Shown piece by piece: positions 1 to 8,500 of a DNA stretch of 22,888 nt; position 1 is the first letter of the stretch; each line of letters starts with the position of its first letter. The notes under the pieces are model-generated. The model was given only the letters and a program-made list of their open reading frames with translations. It was not told the DNA's origin and searched no databases. The stretch is from Caccovivens sp964594865 (GTDB taxonomy: Bacteria; Bacillota; Clostridia; Christensenellales; UBA1242). The stretch covers positions 1 through 22,888 of the forward strand of contig CAZQMZ010000013.1 of NCBI GenBank assembly GCA_964594865.1. Direction: 5' to 3'. The translations under genes were made by a program, and so were the position numbers.

Positions 1-34
1 GAAGGCTAGTGTTCTACCACTGAACTACACCTGC
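1..34 (-). tRNA. tRNA-Gly (probably TCC), 3' part outside the window
   Basis: Read on the minus strand, the first 34 bases give the 5' half of a tRNA: acceptor strand GCAGGTG, a D arm GTTC-AGTGGTA-GAAC and the 5' side of the anticodon stem CTAGC followed by loop bases CTTC. This matches bacterial tRNA-Gly, and loop bases after CT begin TC, which fits anticodon TCC. The third anticodon base and the whole 3' half lie outside the window, so the anticodon is an inference. A promoter lies just upstream (47-75). Confidence 0.85.
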
Positions 35-303
35 AAATGCTCTCATAGTTTAACATACGACAAAAAAAATGTCAAGGAAAAACGAAAAATTTTTCAAAAA
101 AAGGCTGATATAGAGAAGTTTAATATCTTTTTGAAAAAACTTTATATACCTGGAAGTATTTGTGACTTGTCGACTGTAATTTAAACAAAGAAAAGATACT
201 AAATTTATATAAAAATTTATATCAAATTTGACACAGTTTTTGACACAACTTTTTTTGACAAAATCGCGATTTTGAGCCAAATATTTAAAAAATGAGTTGT
301 GTC
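35..303. other. Gene-free AT-rich spacer with nested palindromes
   Basis: No credible gene lies between the two tRNAs. A 76-codon minus-strand frame across 50-280 has no ribosome site and low-complexity content. The spacer holds the tRNA-Gly promoter, three TTTGACA words (near 228, 239 and 253), a 16-bp palindrome at 259-274 and a 14-bp inverted repeat (237-250 with 295-308). Confidence 0.6.
47..75 (-). promoter_or_regulatory. Promoter of tRNA-Gly
   Basis: On the minus strand TTGACA (75-70) and TAAACT (52-47) are separated by 17 bases. Transcription would start near 40, a few bases before the mature tRNA 5' end at 34. Confidence 0.65.
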
Positions 304-308
304 AAAAA
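237..308. repeat. 14-bp inverted repeat enclosing a 16-bp palindrome
   Basis: TTTTTGACACAACT at 237-250 is the exact reverse complement of AGTTGTGTCAAAAA at 295-308. The 44-base interval contains the perfect palindrome CAAAATCGCGATTTTG at 259-274. The loop is too long for an intrinsic terminator. An operator or a cruciform is possible but not shown. Confidence 0.55.
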
Positions 309-348
309 AAATGGCTATTCATTCGATAGTATCGAACAAACAGCCATT
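304..348 (-). terminator. Rho-independent terminator of tRNA-Leu(TAG)
   Basis: Directly downstream of the tRNA on the minus strand, AATGGCT pairs with AGCCATT (outer stem, about 342-348 with 310-316), and TTCGAT pairs with ATCGAA (331-336 with 322-327) inside it. A run of T follows on the minus strand (310-304). Confidence 0.75.
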
Positions 349-431
<83 letters not shown>

Positions 432-518
432 AAAAAGTGAAAAGTGTTTGTGTAAAAAAGTCGACAAACAAAGTTTTTCGCCAAAAAAACATATTTTTCT
501 TTAAAAAGAACAAGTTTT

Positions 519-546
519 TTGACTTTTTTGTGACATCAAATATATT
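519..546 (+). promoter_or_regulatory. Promoter for the 115-aa protein gene
   Basis: TTGACT (519-524) and TATATT (541-546) are 16 bases apart. Start of transcription would fall near 553, leaving a leader of about 55 bases before the ATG at 609. Confidence 0.55.
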
Positions 547-608
547 ACATCAAAAAAAACAAAAAGTCAACTAAGTTTGTTGGATGTTGATTTTTTTAAG
601 GAGGGATT

Positions 609-956
609 ATGCCATTCATCATCACTGAACCACAAAGAATTGAAGGGACAAAATTGGGCTTTGCGATCTATCCGTATCACTTTTCTTTCGATGACAAGAT
701 TTATTTTGAGAAAAAGTATGACCGAAAGTTGATGATTTTTAAAATGAAAGAAACACCATTCAACGAAGTGGACAAAATTTTGCACGAAGAAAAGTTTGTT
801 TTCAATGAAATAACTCGCAGAGATTTGAACAATTTTTTGCAAGATTATATAAAAAAGAACAGCAAATATGTCACAGATCTTGACAAAATGGCGGAATATT
901 TCGCTCGAAGCAGCAACTATTATTTGCAAAAGGATGATGAAAAAAGGACGTTGTGA
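609..956 (+). CDS. Uncharacterised 115-aa protein
   Basis: The ATG at 609 follows a strong ribosome site, AAGGAGG (598-604), and a plausible promoter at 519-546, so the gene is probably real. I do not recognise the family. The protein is soluble with no signal peptide or membrane segment. It is rich in Lys, Asp, Phe and Tyr, with a probable beta-rich first half (FDDKIYFEKKYDRKLMIFKM) and a helical second half (about residues 50-105). A minus-strand frame over the same bases (567-989) lacks comparable start signals. The next gene has its own promoter, so this looks like a single-gene unit. Confidence 0.75.
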   Translation: MPFIITEPQRIEGTKLGFAIYPYHFSFDDKIYFEKKYDRKLMIFKMKETPFNEVDKILHEEKFVFNEITRRDLNNFLQDYIKKNSKYVTDLDKMAEYFARSSNYYLQKDDEKRTL

Positions 957-976
957 GTCAAGGCTGACTTGTTTTT
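955..976 (+). terminator. Weak possible terminator after the 115-aa gene
   Basis: The stop codon overlaps a short hairpin, AGTCA (956-960) with TGACT (965-969) around AGGC, followed by TGTTTTT. The stem is only five to six pairs, so its strength is doubtful. Confidence 0.35.
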
Positions 977-1083
977 CAACTTTTTTCATATGTAATAAAA
1001 AAGATAGTTTTGAAAATCAAGTGCTTTTTATATCAAAATTTGACAAAAAATTGAAAAAAAGTGATTTTTTTTGTAAAAGGGTA

Positions 1084-1112
1084 TTGACATAAAATCAAAT
1101 TTAAGCTATAAT
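1084..1112 (+). promoter_or_regulatory. Fully consensus sigma70-type promoter
   Basis: TTGACA (1084-1089) and TATAAT (1107-1112) are separated by exactly 17 bases. This is a perfect match to the housekeeping consensus and implies strong constitutive transcription of the 529-aa membrane protein. The start near 1119 leaves a leader of about 20 bases. Confidence 0.92.
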
Positions 1113-1137
1113 ATGTGCAACAATAACGGAGGTGGTT

Positions 1138-2727
1138 ATGGCAAAGATGACAAAAAAGGAAGAGCAAGCATTAATTGAAGATTTGAGCAAAAGAGTTAAA
1201 GACACATATTATTATCGTGGACACGATAAGAATGAGCATTGTGTTGTTTTTGTTGAGAAAACTAGCGGCGTGTATAGTTATTTCGATGCTTATGCTTGTA
1301 ATATAGATCAAAAAAGTAAGGACATTATTTCTGCAAATGTGGTAAAAACTTTTAATCCTGACAAAAGCAACAGTTTTTGGCACATCAATGGTTCCAAAAA
1401 CACAGGAATTCCAACCAACTCAAATAAGTATAATAAGTTGATTAATACGCTGGACTATAGTGTCAAGGAGAAGAGAGCAATTGAAAAATTATTGCAAAAT
1501 AAAGTGGAAGACCTTTCTGAAGAGGAAAGAGCAATTGTTGTTCAGGGGTTGTATAATGTGATTGCCACTGAGATTGAAAATAGAACAAATGCACAAAAAG
1601 AACATGATAGAATTGAAAAAGAAAAACAAGCTCTTGTAAAGAAACTTAAAGATGAAAAATTTGTGAAAAATGCGCTTGCAAACAGAGACACAATGCAAAA
1701 AGTTATAAACGAGATGAATAATGAAAATAAAGTTTTAAAACAAGACTTGGAAGCAACCAGAAAGGATCTTGAAGAAACAAGAGTTGCGCTTGCGGCAGAA
1801 AGACAAGCTCATGCTGGAACTCGAGGTGCGCTTGCATCTTCTAAAAAGAAGGTGGGTATTCTTAAAAAGGTTGTAGTTGGTCTAGGGATTGCTGCGGTTC
1901 TTGTGGCAGGTGCTGCTAGTGTTACAACATGGAGCATTTCTCACAAAGACAACGAAGACACATATCAATCTGGATATGTTGATGGATATAACGATGGATA
2001 TGAAGACGGACAACAACAAGAGCTAACAGACCAAGAAGGGCCAACAGACCAAGATCCGTCTGTAAGTGGTTCGACAACAGATGAAACAGCACTTGAAGAT
2101 GCAGTTGAGGCTGCTGTTGGTGAAGATGTGACAATCATCTATCAAGAAGAAATGGAAGACACAACAACTGTTTATGCCACAAGCGAAGACAAACTTTATG
2201 AACTCTCTGTCACAGAAGATAACGGAACTTACGATGTGACGGTTGAAAAAACATCTGTGGAACTTTCAAGTTATTTCGACGAATGTTTGAGAGATTCTTT
2301 GAAAGAAGAATACCAAAATTTAACTGAAACAGAATATGACGCAGCAGTTGATACTCTCTTGGAAAATTTGGAAAACTATGCAAAGAGTTCAAGTTCCAAT
2401 CTCAAAAATGTGGATTCTGTGTCTTTGTATGTTGACAACAATTCTCGAGCAGTTTATAACAATGGAACTTACTATGTTGTTGATGTTGATTTGACAGCAG
2501 TTGGTCAAAATGGAGAAAACTATGTTGTTGAAAACATAGATTGTTCTAGTGCAGTCACCAAAGATGTTGCTTATGATGTAAACTCTGCAACATTGGCGTC
2601 CGTGCTTAATCTTGTTAACTCACATAAGAGTATTGAAGGAGTGAATTCATACAGCTTTATTTCATCTGAAAATGTTGATAAATGGACGACACCAGTTGAA
2701 TCATCCACTGATGAGTATTCAAAATAA
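1138..2727 (+). CDS. Single-pass membrane protein with cytosolic coiled coil and GYxDG repeats
   Basis: The start is ATG 1138, because GGAGG (1128-1132) sits five bases upstream; an upstream in-frame GTG at 1132 overlaps that site. The 529-aa product has five parts. Residues about 1-140 form a charged cytosolic domain. Residues about 150-235 are a strongly predicted coiled coil rich in Glu, Lys and Arg. A basic stretch leads into one membrane helix at about 245-264. Just outside is a Gly-Tyr-Asp tract (YQSGYVDGYNDGYEDG, 276-291) and an acidic TDQ-rich linker. The last 200 residues are Thr-, Ser-, Asp- and Tyr-rich and probably folded. Positive-inside charge puts the N terminus in the cytoplasm. 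I do not recognise the family. A perfect promoter precedes it and a strong terminator follows, so it is a highly expressed single-gene unit, perhaps linking a cytoplasmic coiled-coil assembly to the cell surface (inference). Confidence 0.85.
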   Translation: MAKMTKKEEQALIEDLSKRVKDTYYYRGHDKNEHCVVFVEKTSGVYSYFDAYACNIDQKSKDIISANVVKTFNPDKSNSFWHINGSKNTGIPTNSNKYNKLINTLDYSVKEKRAIEKLLQNKVEDLSEEERAIVVQGLYNVIATEIENRTNAQKEHDRIEKEKQALVKKLKDEKFVKNALANRDTMQKVINEMNNENKVLKQDLEATRKDLEETRVALAAERQAHAGTRGALASSKKKVGILKKVVVGLGIAAVLVAGAASVTTWSISHKDNEDTYQSGYVDGYNDGYEDGQQQELTDQEGPTDQDPSVSGSTTDETALEDAVEAAVGEDVTIIYQEEMEDTTTVYATSEDKLYELSVTEDNGTYDVTVEKTSVELSSYFDECLRDSLKEEYQNLTETEYDAAVDTLLENLENYAKSSSSNLKNVDSVSLYVDNNSRAVYNNGTYYVVDVDLTAVGQNGENYVVENIDCSSAVTKDVAYDVNSATLASVLNLVNSHKSIEGVNSYSFISSENVDKWTTPVESSTDEYSK

Positions 2728-2780
2728 GTCATACCAACAAAGAGTACATTTCAAAAAATAAGCGTGCAAAAAACATATTC

Positions 2781-2809
2781 AAAAAGCAAGTTTTAAGACT
2801 TGCTTTTTT
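2781..2809 (+). terminator. Strong, bidirectional intrinsic terminator
   Basis: AAAAAGCAAGT (2781-2791) pairs with ACTTGCTTTTT (2798-2808) around a six-base loop, and T runs follow on both strands. It ends the 529-aa gene on the plus strand and can also stop transcription leaving tRNA-Leu(CAG) on the minus strand. Confidence 0.85.
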
Positions 2810-2842
2810 CATTTAATTAAAGCAAATTTCTTGTAAATGGGA

Positions 2843-2859
2843 GTCACATTTTTTGTGAC
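2843..2859. repeat. Perfect short hairpin downstream of tRNA-Leu(CAG)
   Basis: GTCACA (2843-2848) pairs with TGTGAC (2854-2859) around five T. It lies about 27 bases beyond the tRNA 3' end. On the minus strand no T run follows, so it is not a typical terminator. Confidence 0.4.
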
Positions 2860-2885
2860 AAAAATGAGCAAAAACATATTTTTTT

Positions 2886-2971
2886 TGGTGCGGATGAGAG
2901 GGGTCGAACCTCCACAGTGTTGCCACCACAAGTACCTGAAACTTGCGCGTCTGCCATTCCGCCACATCCGC
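2886..2971 (-). tRNA. tRNA-Leu (CAG)
   Basis: The minus strand gives acceptor GCGGATG/CATCCGC, encoded CCA (2886-2888), a long variable arm and the T arm GGTTCGACC. The anticodon stem CAAGT/ACTTG encloses loop TTCAGGT, so the anticodon is CAG, reading CUG leucine codons. It is a separate unit from tRNA-Leu(TAG) and has its own promoter (2996-3024). Confidence 0.95.
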
Positions 2972-2995
2972 ATAACTTATTTTTTAATCAAATTG

Positions 2996-3024
2996 ATTTT
3001 ATAACATTTTTGAAAATTTGTCAA
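2996..3024 (-). promoter_or_regulatory. Promoter of tRNA-Leu(CAG)
   Basis: On the minus strand TTGACA (3024-3019) and TAAAAT (3001-2996) have a 17-base spacer. Transcription would begin near 2989, about 18 bases before the tRNA. Confidence 0.75.
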
Positions 3025-3094
3025 TGATTTCAAATTATTTATAATAAAAAAGAATCAAAAATATCGTTTTTTATAATGCAAAATTGATTTTTTG

Positions 3095-3103
3095 TGATAT
3101 AAT
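3095..3103 (+). promoter_or_regulatory. Extended -10 promoter of the RlmD-like gene
   Basis: TGATATAAT (3095-3103) is an extended -10 element (TG-N-TATAAT) without a good -35 at the right distance. Transcription from about 3110 would give a leader of only about 14 bases before ATG 3124. Confidence 0.6.
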
Positions 3104-3123
3104 TTATTCAAGTGAGTTGATCA

Positions 3124-4371
3124 ATGTTTTGTGAAGTGGAGATTTTTGATGTTTCATATGAAGGGGCGGGCGTCGGTAAGGTTGACGGTCAAATTGTTTT
3201 TGTTCCCAAAACTTTGCCGGGCGAACGTGTTGAAATTGAGATAATCAAAAAAAGTGGAAGTTTTTTGTTGGGGCGTGTTGTGAAGATTTTACAAAAAAGC
3301 GAGAAAAGAAAAACCCCTTTTTGTCAATATTTCGACTTGTGTGGAGGGTGTGCTTTTCAACATTGTGAATATGAAGACGAAATTTACTTAAAAAAACAAA
3401 TTCTTGAAAAAGAGTTGAGAAAAATCGGTTGGTATGGTGTGGTCAATTTTGTGATGTCGTCAAGTCGTTTTTTCTATCGCAACAAAGTGAAATTGGAAGT
3501 GGAAAATGGCAGACTTGGATATTTCAAATTGAAGTCACACGATTTTGTGGAGATTGAAAATTGTCCAATTGTCAGCAAAAAAATCAATAAGACTTTCTCA
3601 ATTATAAAGGAATTTATTGAAGAAAATAAGTTTGAAAATCTTCAAAATGTTTATGTCAAAGAAGTGGATGAAAAGATTGCAATTTGTTTTTTATTTGACA
3701 AAAAAGTCAAAAAAATGCAAAAAAATCTCAAAAATATGCAAATTTTTGGCAAATTTTTGGTATTTTTTGCTTTTGGAGATGTTTTGGAAAGTGACAAGAC
3801 CGAAATTGTGCAAGTGAATGGCAAAGGGAGTTTATCCCAAAATTTTGGCGACTTTGTGGCCGATTTTGAGGTTTCGGCTTTCAATCAAGTCAATGATGAG
3901 ATTGCAAAAAAACTCTATGATTTTGTGCTTGATGTGGTGCCAGAAAAAATTGTTGTTAATGCATATTCAGGGCAAGGAGTTTTGACTCGATTGATGACAA
4001 AGAAAGCAAAATTTGTTTATGGTGTGGAAGTGCAATCTTCTGCTTGCAAAAGCGCGGAAAAAATTGCTAACTCAAAAATGAAAAACATCTGCGCACCGGT
4101 TGAAAATGTTTTGGGTCAAATTTTGAGAACATCGCCGGTGGATGTCATTGTTCTTGATCCAGCGAGAGAGGGATGCAAGAAAACGGTTTTGGAAGAGATA
4201 TTGAAAAATGCACTTGCACAGGTTGTTTATGTTTCTTGCAACTTTGCCACATTGGTTCGAGATTTGAAAATTTTGAGCAAAAGTTATGACATTGAAAGCG
4301 TGACAGCATTTGATATGTTTTCTTGCACAGCAAGCATTGAAACGGTTGTTGTCTTGAAATTGAAGACATGA
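3124..4371 (+). CDS. rlmD: 23S rRNA (uracil-5-)-methyltransferase, RlmD/RumA family
   Basis: This 415-aa enzyme belongs to the RumA/RlmD/RlmCD group, which transfers a methyl group from S-adenosylmethionine to C5 of uridines in 23S rRNA. Residues 1-60 form a TRAM RNA-binding domain. The iron-sulphur cysteines are C67, C73 and C76 (C-x5-C-x2-C) plus C147 (ENCPIV). The methyltransferase core has the cofactor loop NAYSGQG (279-285), DPAREG (345-350) and the nucleophile C372 in VSCNFATLVRDL. The family's Glu base aligns with E406. Several usually fixed residues differ: DPPR is DPAR, SCNP is SCNF, and the FPxTxHxE end is FSCTASIE. The key Cys and Glu remain, so activity is likely, but the target uridine cannot be told from sequence. 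It has its own extended -10 promoter and a weak ribosome site. Confidence 0.9.
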   Translation: MFCEVEIFDVSYEGAGVGKVDGQIVFVPKTLPGERVEIEIIKKSGSFLLGRVVKILQKSEKRKTPFCQYFDLCGGCAFQHCEYEDEIYLKKQILEKELRKIGWYGVVNFVMSSSRFFYRNKVKLEVENGRLGYFKLKSHDFVEIENCPIVSKKINKTFSIIKEFIEENKFENLQNVYVKEVDEKIAICFLFDKKVKKMQKNLKNMQIFGKFLVFFAFGDVLESDKTEIVQVNGKGSLSQNFGDFVADFEVSAFNQVNDEIAKKLYDFVLDVVPEKIVVNAYSGQGVLTRLMTKKAKFVYGVEVQSSACKSAEKIANSKMKNICAPVENVLGQILRTSPVDVIVLDPAREGCKKTVLEEILKNALAQVVYVSCNFATLVRDLKILSKSYDIESVTAFDMFSCTASIETVVVLKLKT

Positions 4372-4461
4372 GTGTGTTTTGCATGGATTTTATACATAAA
4401 TATCGCGGTTTTATTCCACTTAAGTGAAACATAGAATATTTAAAAAAATTTAACTATTTCG

Positions 4462-4490
4462 TTGACTTTTATTTTTAATTGTGATATCAT
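4462..4490 (+). promoter_or_regulatory. Promoter of the surface-protein operon
   Basis: TTGACT (4462-4467), a 17-base spacer and TATCAT (4485-4490) with an extended TG (4482-4483). Transcription from about 4497 leaves a leader of roughly 85 bases before GTG 4581. Confidence 0.7.
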
Positions 4491-4580
4491 GAATAGGTGA
4501 ACTTGATTATGTAACATTTTGTCACAACGATAGATACAGTCATTTGATAAATTTTAAAATTTTATTATATGGAGGCGCGT

Positions 4581-5528
4581 GTGTCAATCGCCTTAAAAAA
4601 TTCTCTTTCAACAATTTTGGCTCTTGTCATGGCTTTGGTGACAGGCGTTTCTGTTGGAAAAATATATGTCGACAACCTTGATGCTGGGATCGTTCTCGAT
4701 ATAACCGAGGATGCTCTTCGTGAAACTGATGAGACAATCAGCAGTCTTTTGGAAAAAATGAATTCTGGTGCCACTCCGGATGATTTTTCGGCGGTGGAAC
4801 TTTATGTCATTGCGGAATATAATCTCAACAACAGTGAGATATATTATAAGGAGATGACCGGTGTGGTCACTGCCACACTCGGCATCACGCAACAAATGAG
4901 ATCTGTGCGTTTGAAGGGTGGGAACATTTATTTATATGACAAACTTAGTCCTTCAACGAGTTCGCTTACACCTCAAATTTGTTCTCGAATCATATATAAC
5001 GCTTCCGACGAAGACAGGGTGTTGGTTTATTCAACAGGCACAATTAGCACAGATTCGAATTCCAAAATTGTTGGCACTTTCAGCAATGACAATCTTGTGG
5101 AATACACAATGGAAGAGTATAAAGAAATCTTCAACACTTCGCCAACCACTGCGCTTCCTTACATCATCTCATCTATAACTTGTGAAGGCGCAACTTGCAC
5201 CGATGTCACTGCAAACGGTGATGGAACATACTCTTTTTCGATCACTTTCACTGACACCACTTATCTTTCTTTTGCTGCACTTAATTATTCCTATGAAATC
5301 AAATATTCTTCAGGAATGGACGATGCTCCTCAGTGGGTTTCAATGAGTATGAATGTTGTGGTGGACAGCAATTTCAATTTTGTCAGCATTTCATATGAAG
5401 AAGTTTACAAAATGAATGCTCCACTTATTGGTTGGACGGCTGTCACAGACAACTTTGTGGATGTGTTCTATTTCGGCAATGACGCGGATGCCTATCTTGA
5501 GGCTTACAAGGAGGTGCTCAATGGCTGA
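4581..5528 (+). CDS. Membrane-anchored extracellular protein, partner of the 1863-aa protein
   Basis: The preferred start is GTG 4581, because GGAGG (4571-4575) lies five bases before it. The ATG at 4569 overlaps that ribosome site. The 315-aa product begins with a hydrophobic signal-anchor (about residues 8-27, Leu/Ala/Val/Gly) with no clear cleavage or lipobox motif. The rest is Thr/Ser/Asp/Tyr-rich, with alternating hydrophobic residues suggesting beta-strands and few lysines, as in exported proteins. A segment KGGNIYLYDKL resembles the strand motif repeated in the downstream giant protein. The stop overlaps the start of the next gene by eight bases, so the two are translationally coupled and probably act together at the cell surface. 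I do not recognise the family. Confidence 0.8.
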   Translation: MSIALKNSLSTILALVMALVTGVSVGKIYVDNLDAGIVLDITEDALRETDETISSLLEKMNSGATPDDFSAVELYVIAEYNLNNSEIYYKEMTGVVTATLGITQQMRSVRLKGGNIYLYDKLSPSTSSLTPQICSRIIYNASDEDRVLVYSTGTISTDSNSKIVGTFSNDNLVEYTMEEYKEIFNTSPTTALPYIISSITCEGATCTDVTANGDGTYSFSITFTDTTYLSFAALNYSYEIKYSSGMDDAPQWVSMSMNVVVDSNFNFVSISYEEVYKMNAPLIGWTAVTDNFVDVFYFGNDADAYLEAYKEVLNG

Positions 5529-8500
5529 AATTAAGAAACCAAACACCTTCTTTCCGAAAGTTTTTAAGACTTTCACAATATACATTTTCAGCACTTTGCT
5601 TGTCTTTTTTGTTTATATCCAAATTTTTGGCAATGTTTCACCAACAATTCTTCAACTTCCAACCGGAAGTGTGGGAGCGGAAGAAACAAGTGTGTTTGGT
5701 TCTTTCGTAAACAGTTTTGGAAATTTTGAAAATATTGATGCCGACTTTGAACTGACTTTTTCAAATTCCACAAGCCCAAATGTTGCCGAAGAAGACAAGG
5801 TCACACTTTCTATATCAGGAAATGTTGTCTATGACGGAAGCGGACTTTCTCTTGATTTGGAGCTTTCTTTGAATGAACAAGATTATTCTTTTCAAGTGGC
5901 TTATGTTGGGTCCTATGTCTTTTTGACGCTTGAAAATCAAGAAGATGAAAACTCTGGGGCAACGACAACATATATGTTCGATGCTTCAACCATTTCCACC
6001 AACGGTGACATAAGTTTTTCGGATATTTTGGATTTTGCAACATCGACTTTGGGCCTTGATCTAAGTTTTCTTGACGACGTCGCTTCAAGTTTTGGAATTG
6101 ATTTGAACAATTTCGATGTTTCAAGTTTGATGTCAATTCTTGACACGTCAAAATCTAAGGAATTGGATGATGGTGGATATGAAGTTGTCATCAACATAAA
6201 AAATGTCATCGAACTTGATATAATATGTGACGAAAATTACAACATAATTTCCGCGACCAGCAATCACATCAAGGTGAACTATAACGAACTTTATCTCAAC
6301 TTGAATGTCAACAAAATGAACAATGTTCTTGTTTCCACCGGCGAAGAGACCGATGTTTCGGTGAACTATGAAATTACAGGAGATGAAGTTGATTTGACCG
6401 GGCTTGCCTTAAATGCTGAATATACTTCCAATTTGTTTGACAATGAACATATTGTTGGCACATTCTCTTTGAAGTCGGGCAATGACAACCTTGAAGGGAA
6501 GATCTATATTGACACCCAAGACACTTTGCAAATTGCTGTTGTCACCGATCTTGCAGGGGCAAAAGTGCAAATTGTCTATGTCGATCAAGTTGTATATCTT
6601 GATGTTGACGGTGCAAGGCTCTCGTTTGATATCGACAATTTGAATGTTTTGAAAAATCAAATTGAATTGGTGTTTGAGCAATATGGAGATGAAATTTATG
6701 ATGTCTTCATTGAAGTTCTTGAAAGTTTGATCGGGGATCAACTCGGATGCGGAAACGAAGATTGCACTTGCGAAAAATGTGAGTTTGATTTGGATGTAGA
6801 AATTTCAAACTTTGTTGAGAACTTTGATATGCTGACCTTTTTGAAGAAGGTTTTTGCAGAAAAGTTTTCTTTGACAGAATATCTTCCAATCAGTTCTGTT
6901 TTGACTGAAAATTCATATGTCTTGTCTTGGAAAAATGGATTTTCAATTGAGCTTTTCAGTGAGAATGTCTCCATCGATGAAGATATGGTTCTCAAAAAGG
7001 TTCGTGTTGTCTATGGCGATTTTGAATTTGAAATTGAGTTCGATGTTGCTGAAAGTGGTTATGATTTTGGCATGGAAAATGAAGATTTTTATGATCTTCT
7101 TTCAAATCAAAGTGGAGTTTTGACTTTCACATACACAGATGAAAACGGAAATAGTGTAAAATTTGATTTTGACATTGAACTTGGCTTGACGGAAGAGTTT
7201 TATGCGCATATGTATGGCACAGTTTTGAACGAAGAGATTGAAATTCTTATATTGGAAAATGTTTTGTATGTCAAGCTTGGAGATGTTTGCACTTGTGTTG
7301 ACTTGACTGACTTTGACAAAATTGTCAATTTGGTGGAAATTTTCACTGAAAACGAACTAATTTTTCTTGATTTGGGGATTACAGAACAGATTTTGCAAGT
7401 TTTGGAATTCTTGATGTCATTCACTGCAAATGAAAATGTTGAATTAAGTTTTGACGGAATCAAAAATTTTGCTTACACCATTTCAGAAGAAAGAGATAAA
7501 ATTTCAATTGTTCTTGACATAGATTCCAACTTATCTGTAAAAATTGTCTTGCAAGAATACGCAGAATTTGAAAAAGCAAGTGCTCCAACTGTGACTGACG
7601 AAATTGACAGTGTGTTGACAAAAGTCAAGAATCTTATTGAATTTTTTGAAAGCGAAACATTTGGTTTTAATTTCAGTTTGAATTATAACGGACTTGCGCT
7701 TGACGGCACATTTATATATGAAAAAGACGATCAAGGCAATTTAATTGAAATTTCTTTGAAAAATGTCTTTGGCGAAAAAGCAGTGATAAGAATTGTTGAC
7801 AACATGATTTATCTCGAATATGGCAATTATATGAAGTTCAAGTTTGACATGCCAGAATCAACCGGCAACAGCGATTTCTTCTCAATTCTTGAAGACATTT
7901 TGTATGACCAACTCGGTGTCACTGTTCAACTTGGCGAATTTGAAAATCTTGCCGAAATCTTGTTGACATATTCGCTTTCCGACTATGCTCAAAACATGAG
8001 TCTTTCAATTTCTGGTTCGTTGCAAAACCTTTCGCTCACACTTTCGCAACTTGGAAAATCGACCGGCATTGCAATCATGAACATCTTGACGGCTGATATC
8101 ATTTTTGACGTAGATGTCCTTTCCGGAGTGAACTTCAAGTTCTTTGACAGTGTCATCACTGGAAATTTGACGATTGATTATAACGCGAACGGAATTTCCG
8201 ATTTCAATCCAGACGATTTCTCATACTACCAAACAAATTATGTCGAAGCACTTTTGGGCAGTTTGGAAACGGATGAAGGAGTCATTGCATTCTCAAGCGA
8301 CATTGCAATTCGATATAGCAACAACAACTTCTATGGCGAACTTACAGCTCTTCTCATTCCAACAGAAGATGAGAGCGGAGATTTGACTTACACACCAGCC
8401 ATTTCACTATATACGACATCTTTGGGACTTTCCACTTACGTCTATCTCATCGACAACACTGTATATATCGACTTGAACGGTTTGCAAATTTATGCCGATT

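Noticed and set aside
50..280. 76-codon minus-strand frame between the two tRNAs
   Set aside because: No ribosome site, composition typical of translated AT-rich spacer, and it covers a tRNA promoter and palindromes.
868..1092. 74-codon plus-strand frame
   Set aside because: Overlaps the 115-aa gene in another frame, has no ribosome site and runs into the consensus promoter at 1084.
1132..1137. GTG start for the 529-aa protein
   Set aside because: It overlaps the GGAGG ribosome site; ATG 1138 has correct spacing.
4569..4580. ATG start for the 315-aa protein
   Set aside because: GGAGG lies immediately after it and points to GTG 4581.
4501..4580. Riboswitch in the 85-base leader of the surface operon
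   Set aside because: AT-rich with only a weak partial pairing (GTAACA...TGTCAC) and no recognisable aptamer or terminator.
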